A stretch of 64,000 nt of DNA, from NCBI GenBank assembly GCA_038030265.1, contig CM075938.1, positions 47,113,189 through 47,177,188 on the forward strand, in the 5' to 3' direction. This document shows, in pieces, positions 1 to 12,295 of this stretch; the first letter of the stretch is position 1, and every line of letters begins with the position of its first letter. Both the position numbers and the translations under genes were made by a program. The notes beneath the pieces are model-generated. The model saw only the letters and a list, made by a program, of their open reading frames with translations. It was not told the origin of the DNA and did not search any database. This DNA is from Corythucha ciliata (taxonomy: Eukaryota; Arthropoda; Insecta; Hemiptera; Tingidae).

Positions 1-59
1 AATGGTACTATATCTGATGCTTGTTTACAGCTACATTATAAACATTGGTGCTTCATCAT

Positions 60-480
60 GCACCAATTTCACGTCCTCATGCGCGAATTTCTCTATTTTG
101 GCCATGAATGAGTGATTTATTTTGTCAACTTTACCTTCAGATTAGCGCTTTTCTCAATTTTGGCCGCGTGTATCGATCTTCTCAATTTCAGCCGCGGATT
201 AGCGGTTCTGCCCCCCCCCCCTCAGTCATGAATTTGCGCATTTTCTCAACTTTAGCAGGAAAGTAGCGTTTTTATCCCCGTAAGCGATTTTCCAAAATTT
301 AAGCAGCAAATCAGCGGGTTTTCCAAGTTTATAGCAGGTGATATAAGCACTTTTCTCAGTTTTAACTGAAAATTAGCGTTTTTCTTCAGTGTTATTCTCA
401 ATAAAAGCCGCGAAAAAGAGGGCTTTTCACAAACTAGGATTTTTTAAATTAACGATTTTTCTCAGTTCTTCTCAGTCAGA
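60..480 (+). repeat. Degenerate tandem repeat, family A
   Basis: Units of about 29 bp alternate a T-rich run, CTCAATTTT, AGCCGCGAATTAGCG and variants. They are contiguous and without spacers. This is the first block of the commonest repeat in the window. Confidence 0.65.
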
Positions 481-577
481 GTGAATCAGCAGTTGTTCAC
501 CCATTTCCATGAATTGCCGCCTTCATGAGCCACGAATGGTGCATGATTTAGTTTTGATGCAAACCAGAATTTGTCTC

Positions 578-655
578 AGTGGGGAACTTGAAAAGTAAAC
601 CAGTGATTTGGCACATGGTCAACGGTGGTTGCAGCCCGATTGGTGCATTCAGAAA
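578..655 (+). mobile_element. Fragment of the 453-bp MITE
   Basis: It shares GGGGAACTTG, TTGGCACA and GGTTGCAGCCCGATTGGTGC with the intact copy, then the similarity ends. Confidence 0.5.
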
Positions 656-931
656 TAAGTGGATCTAGGGAGGGGCTCAGGGGGCTTTAGCCCCTTCCTT
701 CGGGGCAGCGTGATAGATTTCAGTGACTCGTGTCCAAAAATAATGAACCCAGCCAAAAAACTTCCAATTTCACGCCATAAACTGCCTGTTCGTCGTGACA
801 CATCTATACAGGCCGGTTTCCATCTGGTCGTTTGGAACGAACCGTTCCTCGTTGAAGCAGGTACCACTTTCGACAACAGCCAAAGAACTGGCATTCGGCC
901 TCACAACGATTCAGCGCGTAATAGAGCGGGA

Positions 932-1145
932 AGCCATTTTCAGCCCCGGTTCACACGAGCGTTGGACCAATGCGGCCTTAACGCCGCGTCAACGCCCGGC
1001 GTCGGTAAAGTACACCAAATAGTATTAATTAATTAGTTCACACGAGTGTAACTCAACGCTGCGTTAACGCGGCATTGACGCCCGACGCTGGGCGTTGACG
1101 CGGCATTGAGAATTCTCCCGGCGTTCCCTTTGCAACTCCGCGATA
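932..1145. repeat. Cluster of AACGC/GCGTT motifs with Harbinger-like ends
   Basis: GGTTCACACGAGCGTTGG and, 100 bp on, AGTTCACACGAGTG introduce dense AACGC, GCGTTAACGC and CGTCAACGCC repeats, much more GC-rich than the surroundings. The TTCACACGAGCG core resembles the end of the element at 42169. These may be terminal and subterminal repeats of a Harbinger-like element, but no full pair is seen. Confidence 0.45.
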
Positions 1146-1309
1146 ACGCCCAACGCCAGCGTTTGAGAAATACACTTTTCAGACATTGACGACTTCTTTC
1201 CATTCGGCAAAAATATCTTTTTTACACCAACAAACTGAAGGACCCTCTTTTTCTGTGCATCTCCACCACCACTAGCTCAGAAAATAAACTCAATTGTCAG
1301 AATTTTTAA

Positions 1310-1720
1310 AATAGAGTCGTAAGTTTTGGCGTAAAGTCATTCGTTTTTTCTACCCATCACAAGCTTTAGGGTATCACGTGAGTTTTGGGGGTGAAATCGC
1401 GCCAGTTATGTTGTCAAAACTTTTTCAGTGTTGGGGACTTCGGTTTTCGAGTAAAATTGTCCGCTTTGGAATAAAATATTCTGTTTTAAAGTAAAATCTT
1501 CAGTTTTGGGTTGAAAACGTCAGTTTTTTTTATCGTCTCTCAGGCAAGACGTTGAAAAGTCGGACACGCTGTAATCTCTTTACAATGTAAGGTTTGTAAA
1601 ATTTCTGGGGAAAACATTGTTAGTTTTTGGACAGAAAATTCTGAATAAAATTTTATCGGTGAATTACTGCATTTGTCTATATTTTCACGTTTTTCCCCTA
1701 TTTTACGCGTTTTCCTTATA
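1310..1720 (+). repeat. Degenerate tandem repeat, family E
   Basis: Units of roughly 26 bp contain TCAGTTTTGGGGTAAAATC and variants (CCGCTTTGGAATAAAAT). The family occurs only here in the window. Confidence 0.5.
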
Positions 1721-1839
1721 GTTTTCATGAACTGCTTCTTCTCAGCAGTCCAATATTTAAATCTACTAAGTCTAATATTCAGCGTAAAATAATGTTTTTT
1801 TTATCCATTTAAGTCACGAAGTTGCCTCATGAAACCGCG

Positions 1840-3900
1840 AGTTGGGCTGTTTCAATTTTTAGCAGCAAATTTTGCAATTTTTTCACTTCAAGCTGTGAAT
1901 TCAGCCTTTTCTCAATTTTAGCCGCTTAGTGCTTCGTCTCAATTTCAGTCACAAATTTGAAGATTTTCTCAATTTTAGACTTTTTTCTCAGCTAATAGAT
2001 TGAATTATGATTTTAGTCGCGATTTTTCTAAAATTTCCTCGTGAATCGCATGGCTTTTCCCCAACGTTTTAAACGCAAATGATGGCGTACTCTCTTACAG
2101 CTTTGAGTCAGCGCTTTTGCCCTCCAATTTAGCATCGAATTATGCTTTTTCACTTTTATCTGTGAACCAGCTATTCTTCTCAATTTTGACATTAAAGCGA
2201 CCTCCTGAAACCACCATTGTAATGTTGGTAGCCAACAAGAGGTTTTGTCAGCTACATGTCGTTTTTTAGGCGCGTTTTAGCGATTTTTTATCTTCTACGT
2301 GTGACTAAGCGTTTTTTCTCAATTTCACCCACGAAGTTGCTTCCAAAAAACCCCCACGTTTTCTCAGTTTGGGTCGTGAATGAACGATTTTTCGTAATTT
2401 TGGCAACGAAATGCATTTTGTCTCAATTTCAGTCTCAAATTTATCGCTGAGAAAATGAGCGTTTTATTGATTTTAGCAGCGAATGAGCGCTTTTCTCAAC
2501 GTTATCAAGCACGAATTACTGAGTTTTACTCGTTTAATCGACGAATTAGCATTTTTTTCCACTTCAAAGCCGCGAATCAGCGCTTTTTGTCAGTGTCAGC
2601 CTCAAAATAGCGCATTCTCTCAGTTACGCCGAATTAGCATCTTGTTCAATTTACGCGGTGAATTAGCGATTTCTTTCACTTCTAGGCATCAAGCTGTACT
2701 TTTCTTCAATTTTTATTATGAACTAGCTCTATTTCTAAATTTTGTCCGTGGAGCTGCCTGCAAAAACCAGGAATTGGCTTTTACCAATTTAGCAACTAAC
2801 ACTTTAGTCAATTTTAGCGACAAATTAATTATTTTTTCCTCGCAATTTTAGACAGCGGCGCGCTTTCCTCAATGTTATCAGAATCGATTTTAGCCCCGAA
2901 TTAGCGTTTTTATGAATTTTAACTACGATAAAACGTTTTTTCTGAATTTTAGAATCGAATTTTCGTTTTTATGAACTAATTTTATTATTTCCAGGCACGA
3001 ACGCAATTTATGGAATACGCAAATTAATTATAAAGTTTGCTTTCGAACCTGATGAACGTCTTTATGCGAGTTTAATAAATAAATACAGTAAAATAAGTAC
3101 ATTTCCCCTGTTTAACCTGCGAATTTGTGCTTTTTCACGTTTATAGATAATAAGCGTTTTTAACTCAATTTTGGCTGCGAAATAACATTTATATCAACTT
3201 TATCTGTGAAAGAGCGTTTATTGTAAGTTTTTATAGCCTCAACTTGTAGCGCTTTATAACAATTTTTACCGTGAATTAGCTTTTCCCCCCCTCAATTTTA
3301 GCAGTGAATTCGTGCATTTTCCCAATCCTATCCGGGCATCGGCATTTTTCTCAGCTAATTTTTGTATAATTTTACCCCCAAATTTGCGTTTCACGCGAAT
3401 TTGCCTCAAGAATCCGTGAATTGGCGTTTTTCTTATTTTCAGTTATGAATTATTGTTTTTTTTTGTTTGTTTTTGTTTTTTTGTTTTTTTTGTTTTTTTT
3501 TCATAACCGCAAATTTGAAGCGCCTTTTCTTGATTTCAGCCGTGAATTGGAGTTTTTCTCAATTTTGACGGCGAAAGAACGCTTTTTCTCAATTTCAGGC
3601 GTGAAGTTGTCATCAACAGTAGCCGCGAAATTGGTTACCTCTTCATTTTAAGGTGAGTTTTTCACTTTTGATATGAAACAGAACTTTTTCTTAATTTTAG
3701 CCGAGAATTAGCGCTTTTTCTTCTTTTTTCATTAAATCGGCAAACATCACTGTTATTGCTACGATTTAGCGGGTTTTCTCTATTTTAACGTCGAAGTTTC
3801 TACGAGAAATCGCGAATTGGCGTTTTTCTACATTTTTCCCTTGAATTGTTTATTTTTTTCTTAATTTTAGCCGCACTGCTTTTTCCCATTTTATTACACA
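1840..3900 (+). repeat. Degenerate tandem repeat, family A, 2-kb block
   Basis: Some seventy units with the core TTTTAGCCGCGAATTAGCG, each with several changes, fill the stretch. T-runs near 3450-3500 are expanded. The short open frames here (for example near 2483 and 3421) are by-products with repetitive composition. Confidence 0.75.
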
Positions 3901-4856
3901 GAATTTCACCCACGAATTTTGTTATTTGACGAACGGAGACCGATTCATACTCGATTTTAGTATTAATATAAACATTTAAAAAAAAGATTATTATGCATAA
4001 TTCTGACCCATGAAACTTTCTCATTGTGCACAAAATTGCATACAATTATTAGTAGTGGCTTGTATTGCCCAGTGTGAAGGCCCCTTGACGGTATATCAAC
4101 TTTATAGAACGGTAAATGTTTTTGTTTTCCGAAGTTGTTTTTTTTTGTAATTTGTGGTTGTCAATAATCTGTCGCTTGGTAAACCAGAACGGCTACCTTG
4201 AAGTTAAGTCACCCTATCCCTTTGTCCTTGGGCATTTGATAACAGTGAACACAGGATTATTACGGAACCGTCTTATTTAATTTCTCGCTTTTTTCGCCGA
4301 TGGGTTTTCAAAAAAAAAAAAAAAAAATTCAGTTGAAATGAATATCAGTGTGCAATGACCCCTTAACCGCAAAAAAACATTTCAAATAATAATTAAGCGG
4401 GCACTTTCTACTTTTTCGTGTACGATACCCGTACGGGGTTTTGTCATCATTTTTGTTATCAGCAACACCCATCATTGTTGCTTAAATTATTACTAAAAAA
4501 TTACGAGAGTTTTTGCATTTTTAATTCATCACACCGTTTCATTTATTTGTAATTAATTAAACGAAAAGGAGCACGACAAGAAGAGCGGCAAGAGTATCAT
4601 TTGCACGCAATGCAAGGTCGGCCTAAAGTGGTAGACGATTCGTTGGTTGATTCGACTTGCTTGGGTGCTCTATTTTTTAGTTTTCCGATTCAGTGGAAAA
4701 TAAAAATTGGTCCGTCCTCAGCCTGAAGAGGAAATTTCGTTCATCATTTATGCGCCCGTATAAGTTAAAATTAAATAAACAAATTATAAATCAAATATAC
4801 GTATATGCCGTGATACTTCCATTACAAATAACTCCCCTAATAAGTGATGAATCCCC

Positions 4857-7800
4857 TTACATTTCGATGCTTGACGGATCTCCACCGATTCCACTCGCCG
4901 TGACGTGGCGTATGGACATATATTCGATTAATTCTGCTGAGTAAACTGTCATGCTACAACTAAGCTTAAATCCTATGGAAAATCTTTTATTTGTGTGGAG
5001 GAATGCACAACCAACTTGCCCTTCTAATTTCGACCCATCCGTGTATATATACTCAAAACCAGGCCATTTCTCACGAACAATTTGCTCCATCCCAGAACTT
5101 GGGATCAGGAAGTCCAATTTTGAGAGTTCTGGCAAAGTCACAGTCGTAAAGCACTGCAATAAGTCATCATGACGGATGTTGTAAGATGGTTGGAGATCGG
5201 ATTTATAAATATGTGGATGAAATCGAGAGGTTCTTGTGAAACTGTCGCATAGAAGCGGAGGCTTCGATTTTCTTGTGCTGTAAGCTGAACACAAAACTCT
5301 GATAGTGAGGTCATAGATTTTGCGGATAACATAGCTGTTTGACGATGTAAGTCTCAGCACATATCTGTCAGATAGGTGTTGTCGACGGATTTCGAGTGGC
5401 ATTTCACCCGCTTCGCAAAGAATCGTGTCAATGGGTGAGCTTTTATGCGCTCCAAGGCACAGTCTTATACGTTTATTGTGAATGTAATCTACCTTCTGCA
5501 AGGTTGATCTATGTGCGTCTCCATAGAAAATTGACCCATAATCTATAGTAGATCTAATTATGTTTCTGTAAAACAGAAGAGCTATACACGGATCAGCGCC
5601 CCAATATGAACTTGCCACAAGCCTCAGAAGATTGACCAGTTTGTCTGCCTTGTCAACGATCCCCCGAATATGGGAAGTCCAATTCATCTTGCGATTCAAA
5701 AGCAAGCCTAGAAATTTAACATTTTCTGTGCAGGGAAAATCAACATCCCCCAACTTGATTGTTTCACCCACAGGTAATCTCCTTTTTTTTTGGAAAAAAC
5801 GCAGACTTTCGTTTTTGCAGCGGACACATTTAATCCGCAGTCATTGGTCCATTTTAATAGTGCTCGCGTAGCAGTGTCCATTTCTTTCATGCAAGTGTCA
5901 ATGGAACGGTGTGTAAAATACAAGAAAGTATCGTCCGCAAATTGGAGTAATGAAACCGCAGGAGGTATATATTGTCGTAAATCTGCTGAATAAATATTGT
6001 ATAGAACGGGGCTCATGACATCTCCTTGGGGCAATCCATCCTGTGCGACTGCAGTGAGTGTGTATTTATCATTTATACGGAGATGTAGGCGTCGGAAAGA
6101 AAAGAGGCTAACAACAAAATTTGTAAATTTGGCGGGTATCCCAAAAGCCATCATCTTTTTAGCAAGGATAGGGAGTTGAACCGAATCAAAAGCCCCAGTC
6201 AGATCAAGAAAAAGTCCAATAGTTGTGCGATCATACGAAAACCCGAACGTTATGTCCGTAATAAGTGCACTCAAATTGTCATACGTGGATTTGCCTCGAC
6301 GGAATCCAACCTGGTGCTTTCCGAATTTATTGTTCGCTTCAAGCCACCAATGAAGGCTCAGTATTCGTTCAAATGTTTTTAATAAGCACGATGACAACTT
6401 TATCGGGCGGTATGATGTAGCTTCGTTGTTTGTTTTCCCACATTTCAGCAGTGGAACAATTATGTATTGCCTCCAGCTATCTGGAATACTGCAGTTAATC
6501 CAAATTCGGTTAAATATTATCAAAAGCTCGGTCTGGGTATTACGAGGTAAATGGCTAAGCATACAGTAATGGATTTCACCCATTCCAGGGGCTGTGTTAA
6601 CCCCCGATTTAATTGCAAGTTGCAATTCGGCTATCTCTATTTCACGAGTCAGAAAATGTTCAATTCCGTCGAGGGGAACTTGGGCATTATTCGGAGCTAA
6701 AGAAGGAGCTAACGTGGCCATGAAATCGTTCCACCACTCTCCCTCCGGTAAGGGAGGCCTGTTATTGGATTTCTTGTTTTGCATTTGTTTTATGTTATCC
6801 CACACTTCTCCAATAGGCGTAGCTCTTGAGAGTTTTGAACAGAACGCTGTCCACGACGCTTTCTTTTTCTCCTTTATAAGTTTTTTGAAGGAGGCGTCCG
6901 CATTACGATATGAGATCCAGTTTTCTTCGGATGAGTGACTTTTGTATGCACGGAAAGTTTCTCGCCTTATGAGCACCTGCTTGGCACATTCTGAATCCCA
7001 CCAGTCATTCTTTGATCCTTTGGCATTGACTTTATTTGGATGTTTAGGTATAGCGTTCTCACAGGCACGTTTGATTTTCCGAATGAAACTATCATAATCC
7101 GACTCACCATCCACGTGGACTTCGTCGATGGATTCCAAAAAGGCTTTGTATTTGTCCCAGTCTGCTCTGTGAATGTCCCAAGTGTGTCTGAATTTGCTAG
7201 TTCTGAACTCTAATCGCTGATTAGCAGTTATTAAAATTGGATAGTGATTAGATCCCATTGGGTCAGGCAAGACTTCCCAATGAAACATACCAGCAAGGTC
7301 AGGAGTGCAAAGGGTAATATCAGGTGTGGATTTGCGAGATTGAAAAACATTATTAACATAGGTAGAGGATCCATCGTTGAGTATAATAAGGTTTTGGTTC
7401 TCCACTTCTTCCAGCAGGCGGTCTCCCTTGGCATTACAGAAGTCACACCCCCAAGAGTAGTGAGGACAGTTAAAATCTCCCGCTAAAATTAATGGTTTCC
7501 TTAAGCTTGACATGAAATTATTCCATTCTTGCCTGGAGATATCATTATGTGGGACATTGTAAAGAGATGTAATAGTAATTTGTTTGCGTATATTGGGGAT
7601 ATTAATTGATGCTGTAACGGTCATAACATTTTGTATTTTGTAGTAATCAGTTACTTCCGTGTAGGGAATGGTGTTTTTAAGCAGAAGTGCAACCCCTGCT
7701 TTACCGTCAGGCCTGTCTTCCCGTATAATATTGTAACCGGGAAACTGTACATTAACATTTGGTTTAAACCATGTTACTGATAAAATAAAGGCAATGTCCA

Positions 7801-7879
7801 CACTCTCCTCTGCCAAGAAAAGTTCCAGGCTACATTTATTGGCTACAGCTGAACGTGCGTTCCACTGTAGTATTTTCAC
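4857..7879 (-). pseudogene. LINE ORF2: endonuclease, reverse transcriptase, partial RNase H
   Basis: The N-terminus (MKILQWNARSAVANKCS, then LAGDFNCPHYSW) is an AP-type endonuclease. The RT follows with FLDLTGAFDSVQLP (motif A), LPQGDVMSPVLYN (motif B) and LLQFADDTFLYF (catalytic FADD). At 5783-5791 a run of nine T on the plus strand coincides with a one-base frame change, so the 723-residue frame ends at 5708 and the rest continues in another frame to 4857. That second part contains TDGSK and AEL, the first two RNase H catalytic positions, then loses homology. The frame change may be a real slippage mutation or a homopolymer sequencing error. Confidence 0.87.
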
Positions 7880-7954
7880 TGTGAAGTTATATTAACTAAA
7901 AAATAATTTAATAAAAGTAGAAAATTAGTGAGGAGATTAAGCCCTCGACCCTGT

Positions 7955-9242
7955 CTATTTCTCTGGGGAATAATGTAACACTTTATCTTTTATTAGAGAT
8001 ACTACTTCCGCCTGAGACATGTCCGTGGCGGAATATTTACTTTTCAGTTGATTAACCACCGAAAGAATGATTTTACAAACAGTGTCGATATCATACTCAC
8101 TTCTCCATCGATCTGCGTCTTGTGTTCTGTGTGGGTTGTTGGTAATGGGATTAATAGGTTGTGGGTCACTATAAAATGATTTAAGAATTTCGTTGCGTTC
8201 CTTTAGTGTTTTGTTAGGAGGTGTTATTGGCCTGGCCCTTTTTGGGGGTCGACTGGAAAAGCAGAGAGGCGGAAAATGCCTGATTTCTTAAAGGTTCGGT
8301 ACGGTTGCTAACACATTTTTAAACGTCCTACCAGACAGCCGATCTTTCGCCTCTGTAAATGTTAAATGCTCGGCGTGCATTAGAGTGCGGATAGAATTTT
8401 GCCTATTTGATTCTGGGCATGCTTTACTATCCAAGGAACCATGATTTCCTTTACAAATGTATGCATTTAGGAGATGTGTTAGTACAAACTTTTGAATTAT
8501 GTCCTTCGCCACACTTACTGCAGCGCTCAGTTCCTTTACATTGCCGGCTCACATGTCCGTATCTAAGGCATTTAAAACATTGCGGACTACGCGGAATGTA
8601 CGGTTCCACCGGGCAGCGTACGCGATATAATGTAACACTACTTGGTATGATCAAACCCCTAAAAGTCAACAGAATTGTCTGCGTCGGGATAAACTCGGTT
8701 TTATTTTCCCCGTCTCTTGCTTTCCGTAGAAAACGTCTGGCCTTGATTATTTTAATACTAGGGTCCTCCGAGACAGCCTCGGAAACGATATCTTCTTCGG
8801 ACATGTCTTGCAAAACTCCTCGTATAATGCCTTGCCGTTCGAGAAGGAAGCTTGGAATGTAAGAACGCAATTTATTTTCTTTTAGTACGGGTGAGTTTAA
8901 CAAAACATTAGCGAACTCTCGGTTATTCAGTTCTAGCTTAACTCTGTTGCGGCCCACGGATTTGATCTGCACCACACTATTTTCAATGTTCGGGTGAACT
9001 TGACGAATAATTTTCCCTAGGCTCATTGGGTGGATGCGACCAACATTTCCCGAATCATCCGTTGACTCGATGAAAATGCAGTACGGTCCGGAGTCCACTT
9101 TTTCAAACAAACGAGTTACTCTTACTTCATTAATTGATATGTCCATTGTGTTATTATCCTTGTTAGTAACAGGTGTCGTAGTTTCAGGCCCCACCACCTT
9201 GTCAGGCGGTAGGTGCCTCCCATCTTCTGATTCATCACTCAT
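7955..9242 (-). pseudogene. LINE ORF1, gag-like CCHC protein, frameshifted
   Basis: The frame starts MSDESEDGRHLPPDK and ends its nucleic-acid-binding part with zinc knuckles CFKCLRYGHVSRQC and CSKCGEGHNSKVC. A third knuckle (CIHC...GNHG) is broken by what looks like one extra base at about 8455-8457, which brings a stop at 8451. The following frame runs to 8288 and meets another stop. A further open stretch, with KERNEILKSFYSDPQPINP, continues to a natural stop at 7955. ORF1 would thus have been about 430 residues and now carries at least two lesions. It would package element RNA. ORF2 begins 76 nt downstream. Confidence 0.82.
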
Positions 9243-9419
9243 TGTCGAGGAAAATTAAAATGAAATAAAACAAAATAAATTCTCTTTAACGAAAGTTCTC
9301 TACTGTGAGTTGAGAGGTAGATGAGACGAATTATAGATATAAAAAACAGGTAGATAGACGATATGGAAGAAAAGATGTTCACTGTTCAAAGGACAGAGAC
9401 AAACTGACAGAGCCAAGTC

Positions 9420-9580
9420 CAATAAATTGGTTTTTGAGAGAGCAAATCCCACAAAATCTGATTTTTGAAAAATCGAATCGCACTAAATTTGTTTTTAAAA
9501 CAGCCAGATACCACAAAATCGGGATTTGAACGAGACAAATTTGCAAAATTTAGTTTTGAAAGAGCGAAAATCTACGAAAC
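9420..9580 (+). repeat. Degenerate tandem repeat, family C
   Basis: About six units resemble GAGCAAATCCCACAAAATCTG followed by ATTTTTGAA. They are similar to the block at 44100-44600. Confidence 0.45.
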
Positions 9581-10485
9581 GTGGTCTAGGTGCGTTAGAT
9601 TCTTAACAGACGTTTTACAAGCTGGGACATTTATTTGTTTTTTAAATTTCATTTAAATTCCGTGTTTCCTACGAGAATGGAAATATGGTGTTTGTGAAAA
9701 AAATAGAGTCAAAAATCGATTCACATTCTGGATGTACAAAATCAGAAAAGTTCTTAAAAAGTGGTTTTCGGCATGCCGTCGGTCTGTCGCTTTTTTGTTG
9801 TTGATAACTTGCATGCAAATGAAAACCTGGCTATGGTATGAGAAGGCAAAAATCTGACCTTTGTTTTCAGAAAAATTTATTTATCGGACATGTTCTCCCC
9901 GTACCGTAATGTCGTTTTTGGATATAACTTCAAAACAAATGATTTCAGAATTTTTTAAATACTTTTTTTCGGATTCCTCGTGCAATTTTCTTGTGAATTG
10001 ACCACTATGCTGAGCTGAAGGTATAACTCTGTGAACTGTGAGAAGTTCTGACCCCGAATACAAAAGCGTCGCGTCAGTCGTTCACTCATCGTAAAAAGTT
10101 AGTTCGTTAGCTGATTTGTGAGAGGTGGGGAGAGGGCAATTCCCTCTCTTATTTCGTTAGTTTAAAACTTTGAAAAAATGTATTCAAAATGTACGAGGAA
10201 GTAGGTATGAACATACGTATGAAAATGCCTCCTTCTCACTCGGATTACATTTCTTGGAAAACAGCTGTCTCAATTTTTGAACAATTTGTATAAATAAACA
10301 GAATACAATCAGGAATGTATTGCTGTTTTTGTTGTTGTGTTGTTGTCCCCCCCTCACCTTGAACTAATGCCTCGAAATTTCCCGCTCTTATAAAAAAAAG
10401 GACACTCTGCATAAATATGGAATTTCCTGGAGATTAAAACGAGTCCATAAACTGCAGGATTATAGTGGTGAATATGACGTAGAAA

Positions 10486-12083
10486 CAGGGGCGTAGCGTG
10501 ACATTTTGATGCCTGGAGCGATGGTCAAGGTTGATGCCCCCCCCCCCACACTATAAAAACATGTGAGTATCGCGCTACTCGCCTCAATCGAAAATCATCC
10601 AGGGCTTAGGGTAGGGAAAACTTTCAGGGTTCTCGGGGAAATTTTCTCCCAAACATCGTGTTCAATTTACCAGGGAACGGGGAAGGACCAGGCCCTATTT
10701 AACTATACCTACTCAACATATTCGCCTTTTTTCGGGATAAACAGACTGTGTGTCAGATTCTTGGCGTGGGAATGTTTCCCGGGGCAAAAATCACAGTTTT
10801 ATAGCCTCTGTGAGCTAGATTTGCAGTAATAATTAAGCCAATATGATGAACGATCAACAAGGGGGGGGGGGTTGTTCCAGAGCTGAGAACCAACTTTACG
10901 AGAATGGGTCTTCAAGAAACCGATTTCGTGGGGCTTAATCGTTGAAAAAAACAATTTTGAGGGTTTGACTGCAGAGAAAAAAAGTCACGAGCTTGGCTTG
11001 GCTTACATGAAAAACACAACCTTTGAGGGTCCGGCTTTTCAAAAAATACTTTCACGGGTTTAACTCCTGAAACCCCTAATTTCGAGGATTGACTCTAATT
11101 AGAACCAACTTCACAGGTTTTGCGCCTTAATAAACCAATCTCAAAGGCTTTAGTCGTTCAAAAAACCAGTCTTGAGGGTTTGTATCTTCAAACAACAGAA
11201 TTCGCAGAACTTGGCATACTCAAAATATCAATTTTGGTTTAGTAAAAAACAATTTTACGGATTCGGCTCTACATAAAAACAATTTTTCCTTCTTTGGTCA
11301 ATCAAAAGACTTCAATTCCGTGAGGTTGGCTCTGTCAAATTCTTCCAGCTTACACTTGGCGTGTGGAGGGACGGAGGGTGTGGGATGCGACCCGCAGCCC
11401 CTAGCAAGCTCTAGCCAGTTCTTTAACTGTTATGCCTACAAAAGAGAGCCATGGCATCGCTCAAGACTCAGTTTGCGGTCAACTTCATTTTGTAGTTTTT
11501 TCACCTCCTCGCTCCTCCTACCAAATAACAGTCGTTATACTTTTATAGATAGCTCTTGGGGGTGCCCTGGTCTGCAATGGGCCATTTTGTGCGGTTACGG
11601 TGCCTCTTGGCAGACCTGAAGCCACAAATTCTTTCACGGAGCACCTAGCAACTATGGGGACTCTCTCTCTCTCTCTCTCTGGGGATCTCCTTATTAAGAT
11701 GCGGCCAGTACCTAAGCCGTTCCCGGCCCTTACCTGGCCTGTACCCCATCTTTGGCCCGGACTCCCCAGCAGAGTCGGTCCCATCACTCATCAGCTCGAC
11801 CCGTTAGCCGCGACTGGTGGCCAGCCAGTCGCGCCCGAGAGGCACAACGTGGAGGTGGGTCTTTCGGGCTTCGGAGGACTGGGCAGTTGACCAGATGTGT
11901 TGAATAGATGTGGAGTGTTTTGTACCGGTGGTGCGCAAAAGGAGTCAATATTTATCCCAACTGTGCTCGGTTCTTTCTCTTATTCACGTTAAAAATAAAT
12001 AAAAGCCTCAGCCGGCTGACTCACCATTTCAAGTGATGCTCGGGGCGGGCCGCCCCACCGCCCCCCCATACGCTACGCCACTG
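10486..12083. mobile_element. Putative 1.6-kb TIR element (CAGTGGCGTAGC type)
   Basis: CAGGGGCGTAGCGTG at 10486 is mirrored by CGCTACGCCACTG ending at 12083. Inside are degenerate repeats (about 10900-11340) and a (CT)n run near 11660. No transposase is recognisable. Target duplications were not found, so the boundaries rest on the TIR match only. Confidence 0.45.
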
Positions 12084-12099
12084 CAGTGGACGGTCGACC

Positions 12100-12295
12100 T
12101 AATGGAGTGAAGGAAGCCTCAAGGCAGATCACAAGCTACCTTGGTTCAAGGAACGATTTTTACCAAGGCTTCCTTGAAGTCAAGGTAGCCTTCAACTCGA
12201 GGAAGTTTCATAATAAATACGAAAACTTGTCAAGGAAGGCTTCTCAAGGACGCCTTGACTCAAGGAAGCTTCAAGGAACGTTCATAAATACGGGC
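12100..12295. repeat. CAAGG-rich palindromic repeat
   Basis: TCAAGGAAGC, its complement GCTTCCTTGA and close variants alternate in both orientations about ten times, so the segment can fold into several hairpins. It ends in TTCATAAATACGGGCC. It could be a small fold-back element. Confidence 0.5.

Larger units (their letters stand above)
4857..9430 (-). mobile_element. I-superfamily LINE retrotransposon, nearly complete but decayed
   Basis: Read on the minus strand, the element has about 190 nt of 5' leader, a gag-like ORF1 (9242-7955) with CCHC knuckles, and an ORF2 (from 7879) with AP endonuclease, reverse transcriptase and the start of an RNase H domain. Two ORFs with three CCHC knuckles and RNase H at the ORF2 end are the layout of the I clade. 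The RNase H domain is cut after its second catalytic residue, so the 3' end is lost or diverged near 4857. I could not find a clear tail or target duplication. The extreme 5' boundary is estimated. Confidence 0.85.

Noticed and set aside
659..894. Minus-strand frame of 81 residues near the start of the window
   Set aside because: It overlaps a similarly open plus frame in repeat-derived DNA and has no recognisable motif.
659..1036. 125-residue plus-strand frame
   Set aside because: It crosses a MITE fragment and the AACGC cluster; no recognised domain, and the opposite strand is equally open.
2256..3651. Several open frames of 60-120 residues
   Set aside because: They are translations of the degenerate family-A repeat, with repeating FSR/FFS patterns, no domain and no splice context.
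1840..3900. Regular ~29-bp repeats resembling a CRISPR array
   Set aside because: Units are contiguous with no unique spacers, each unit is diverged, and the genome is eukaryotic.
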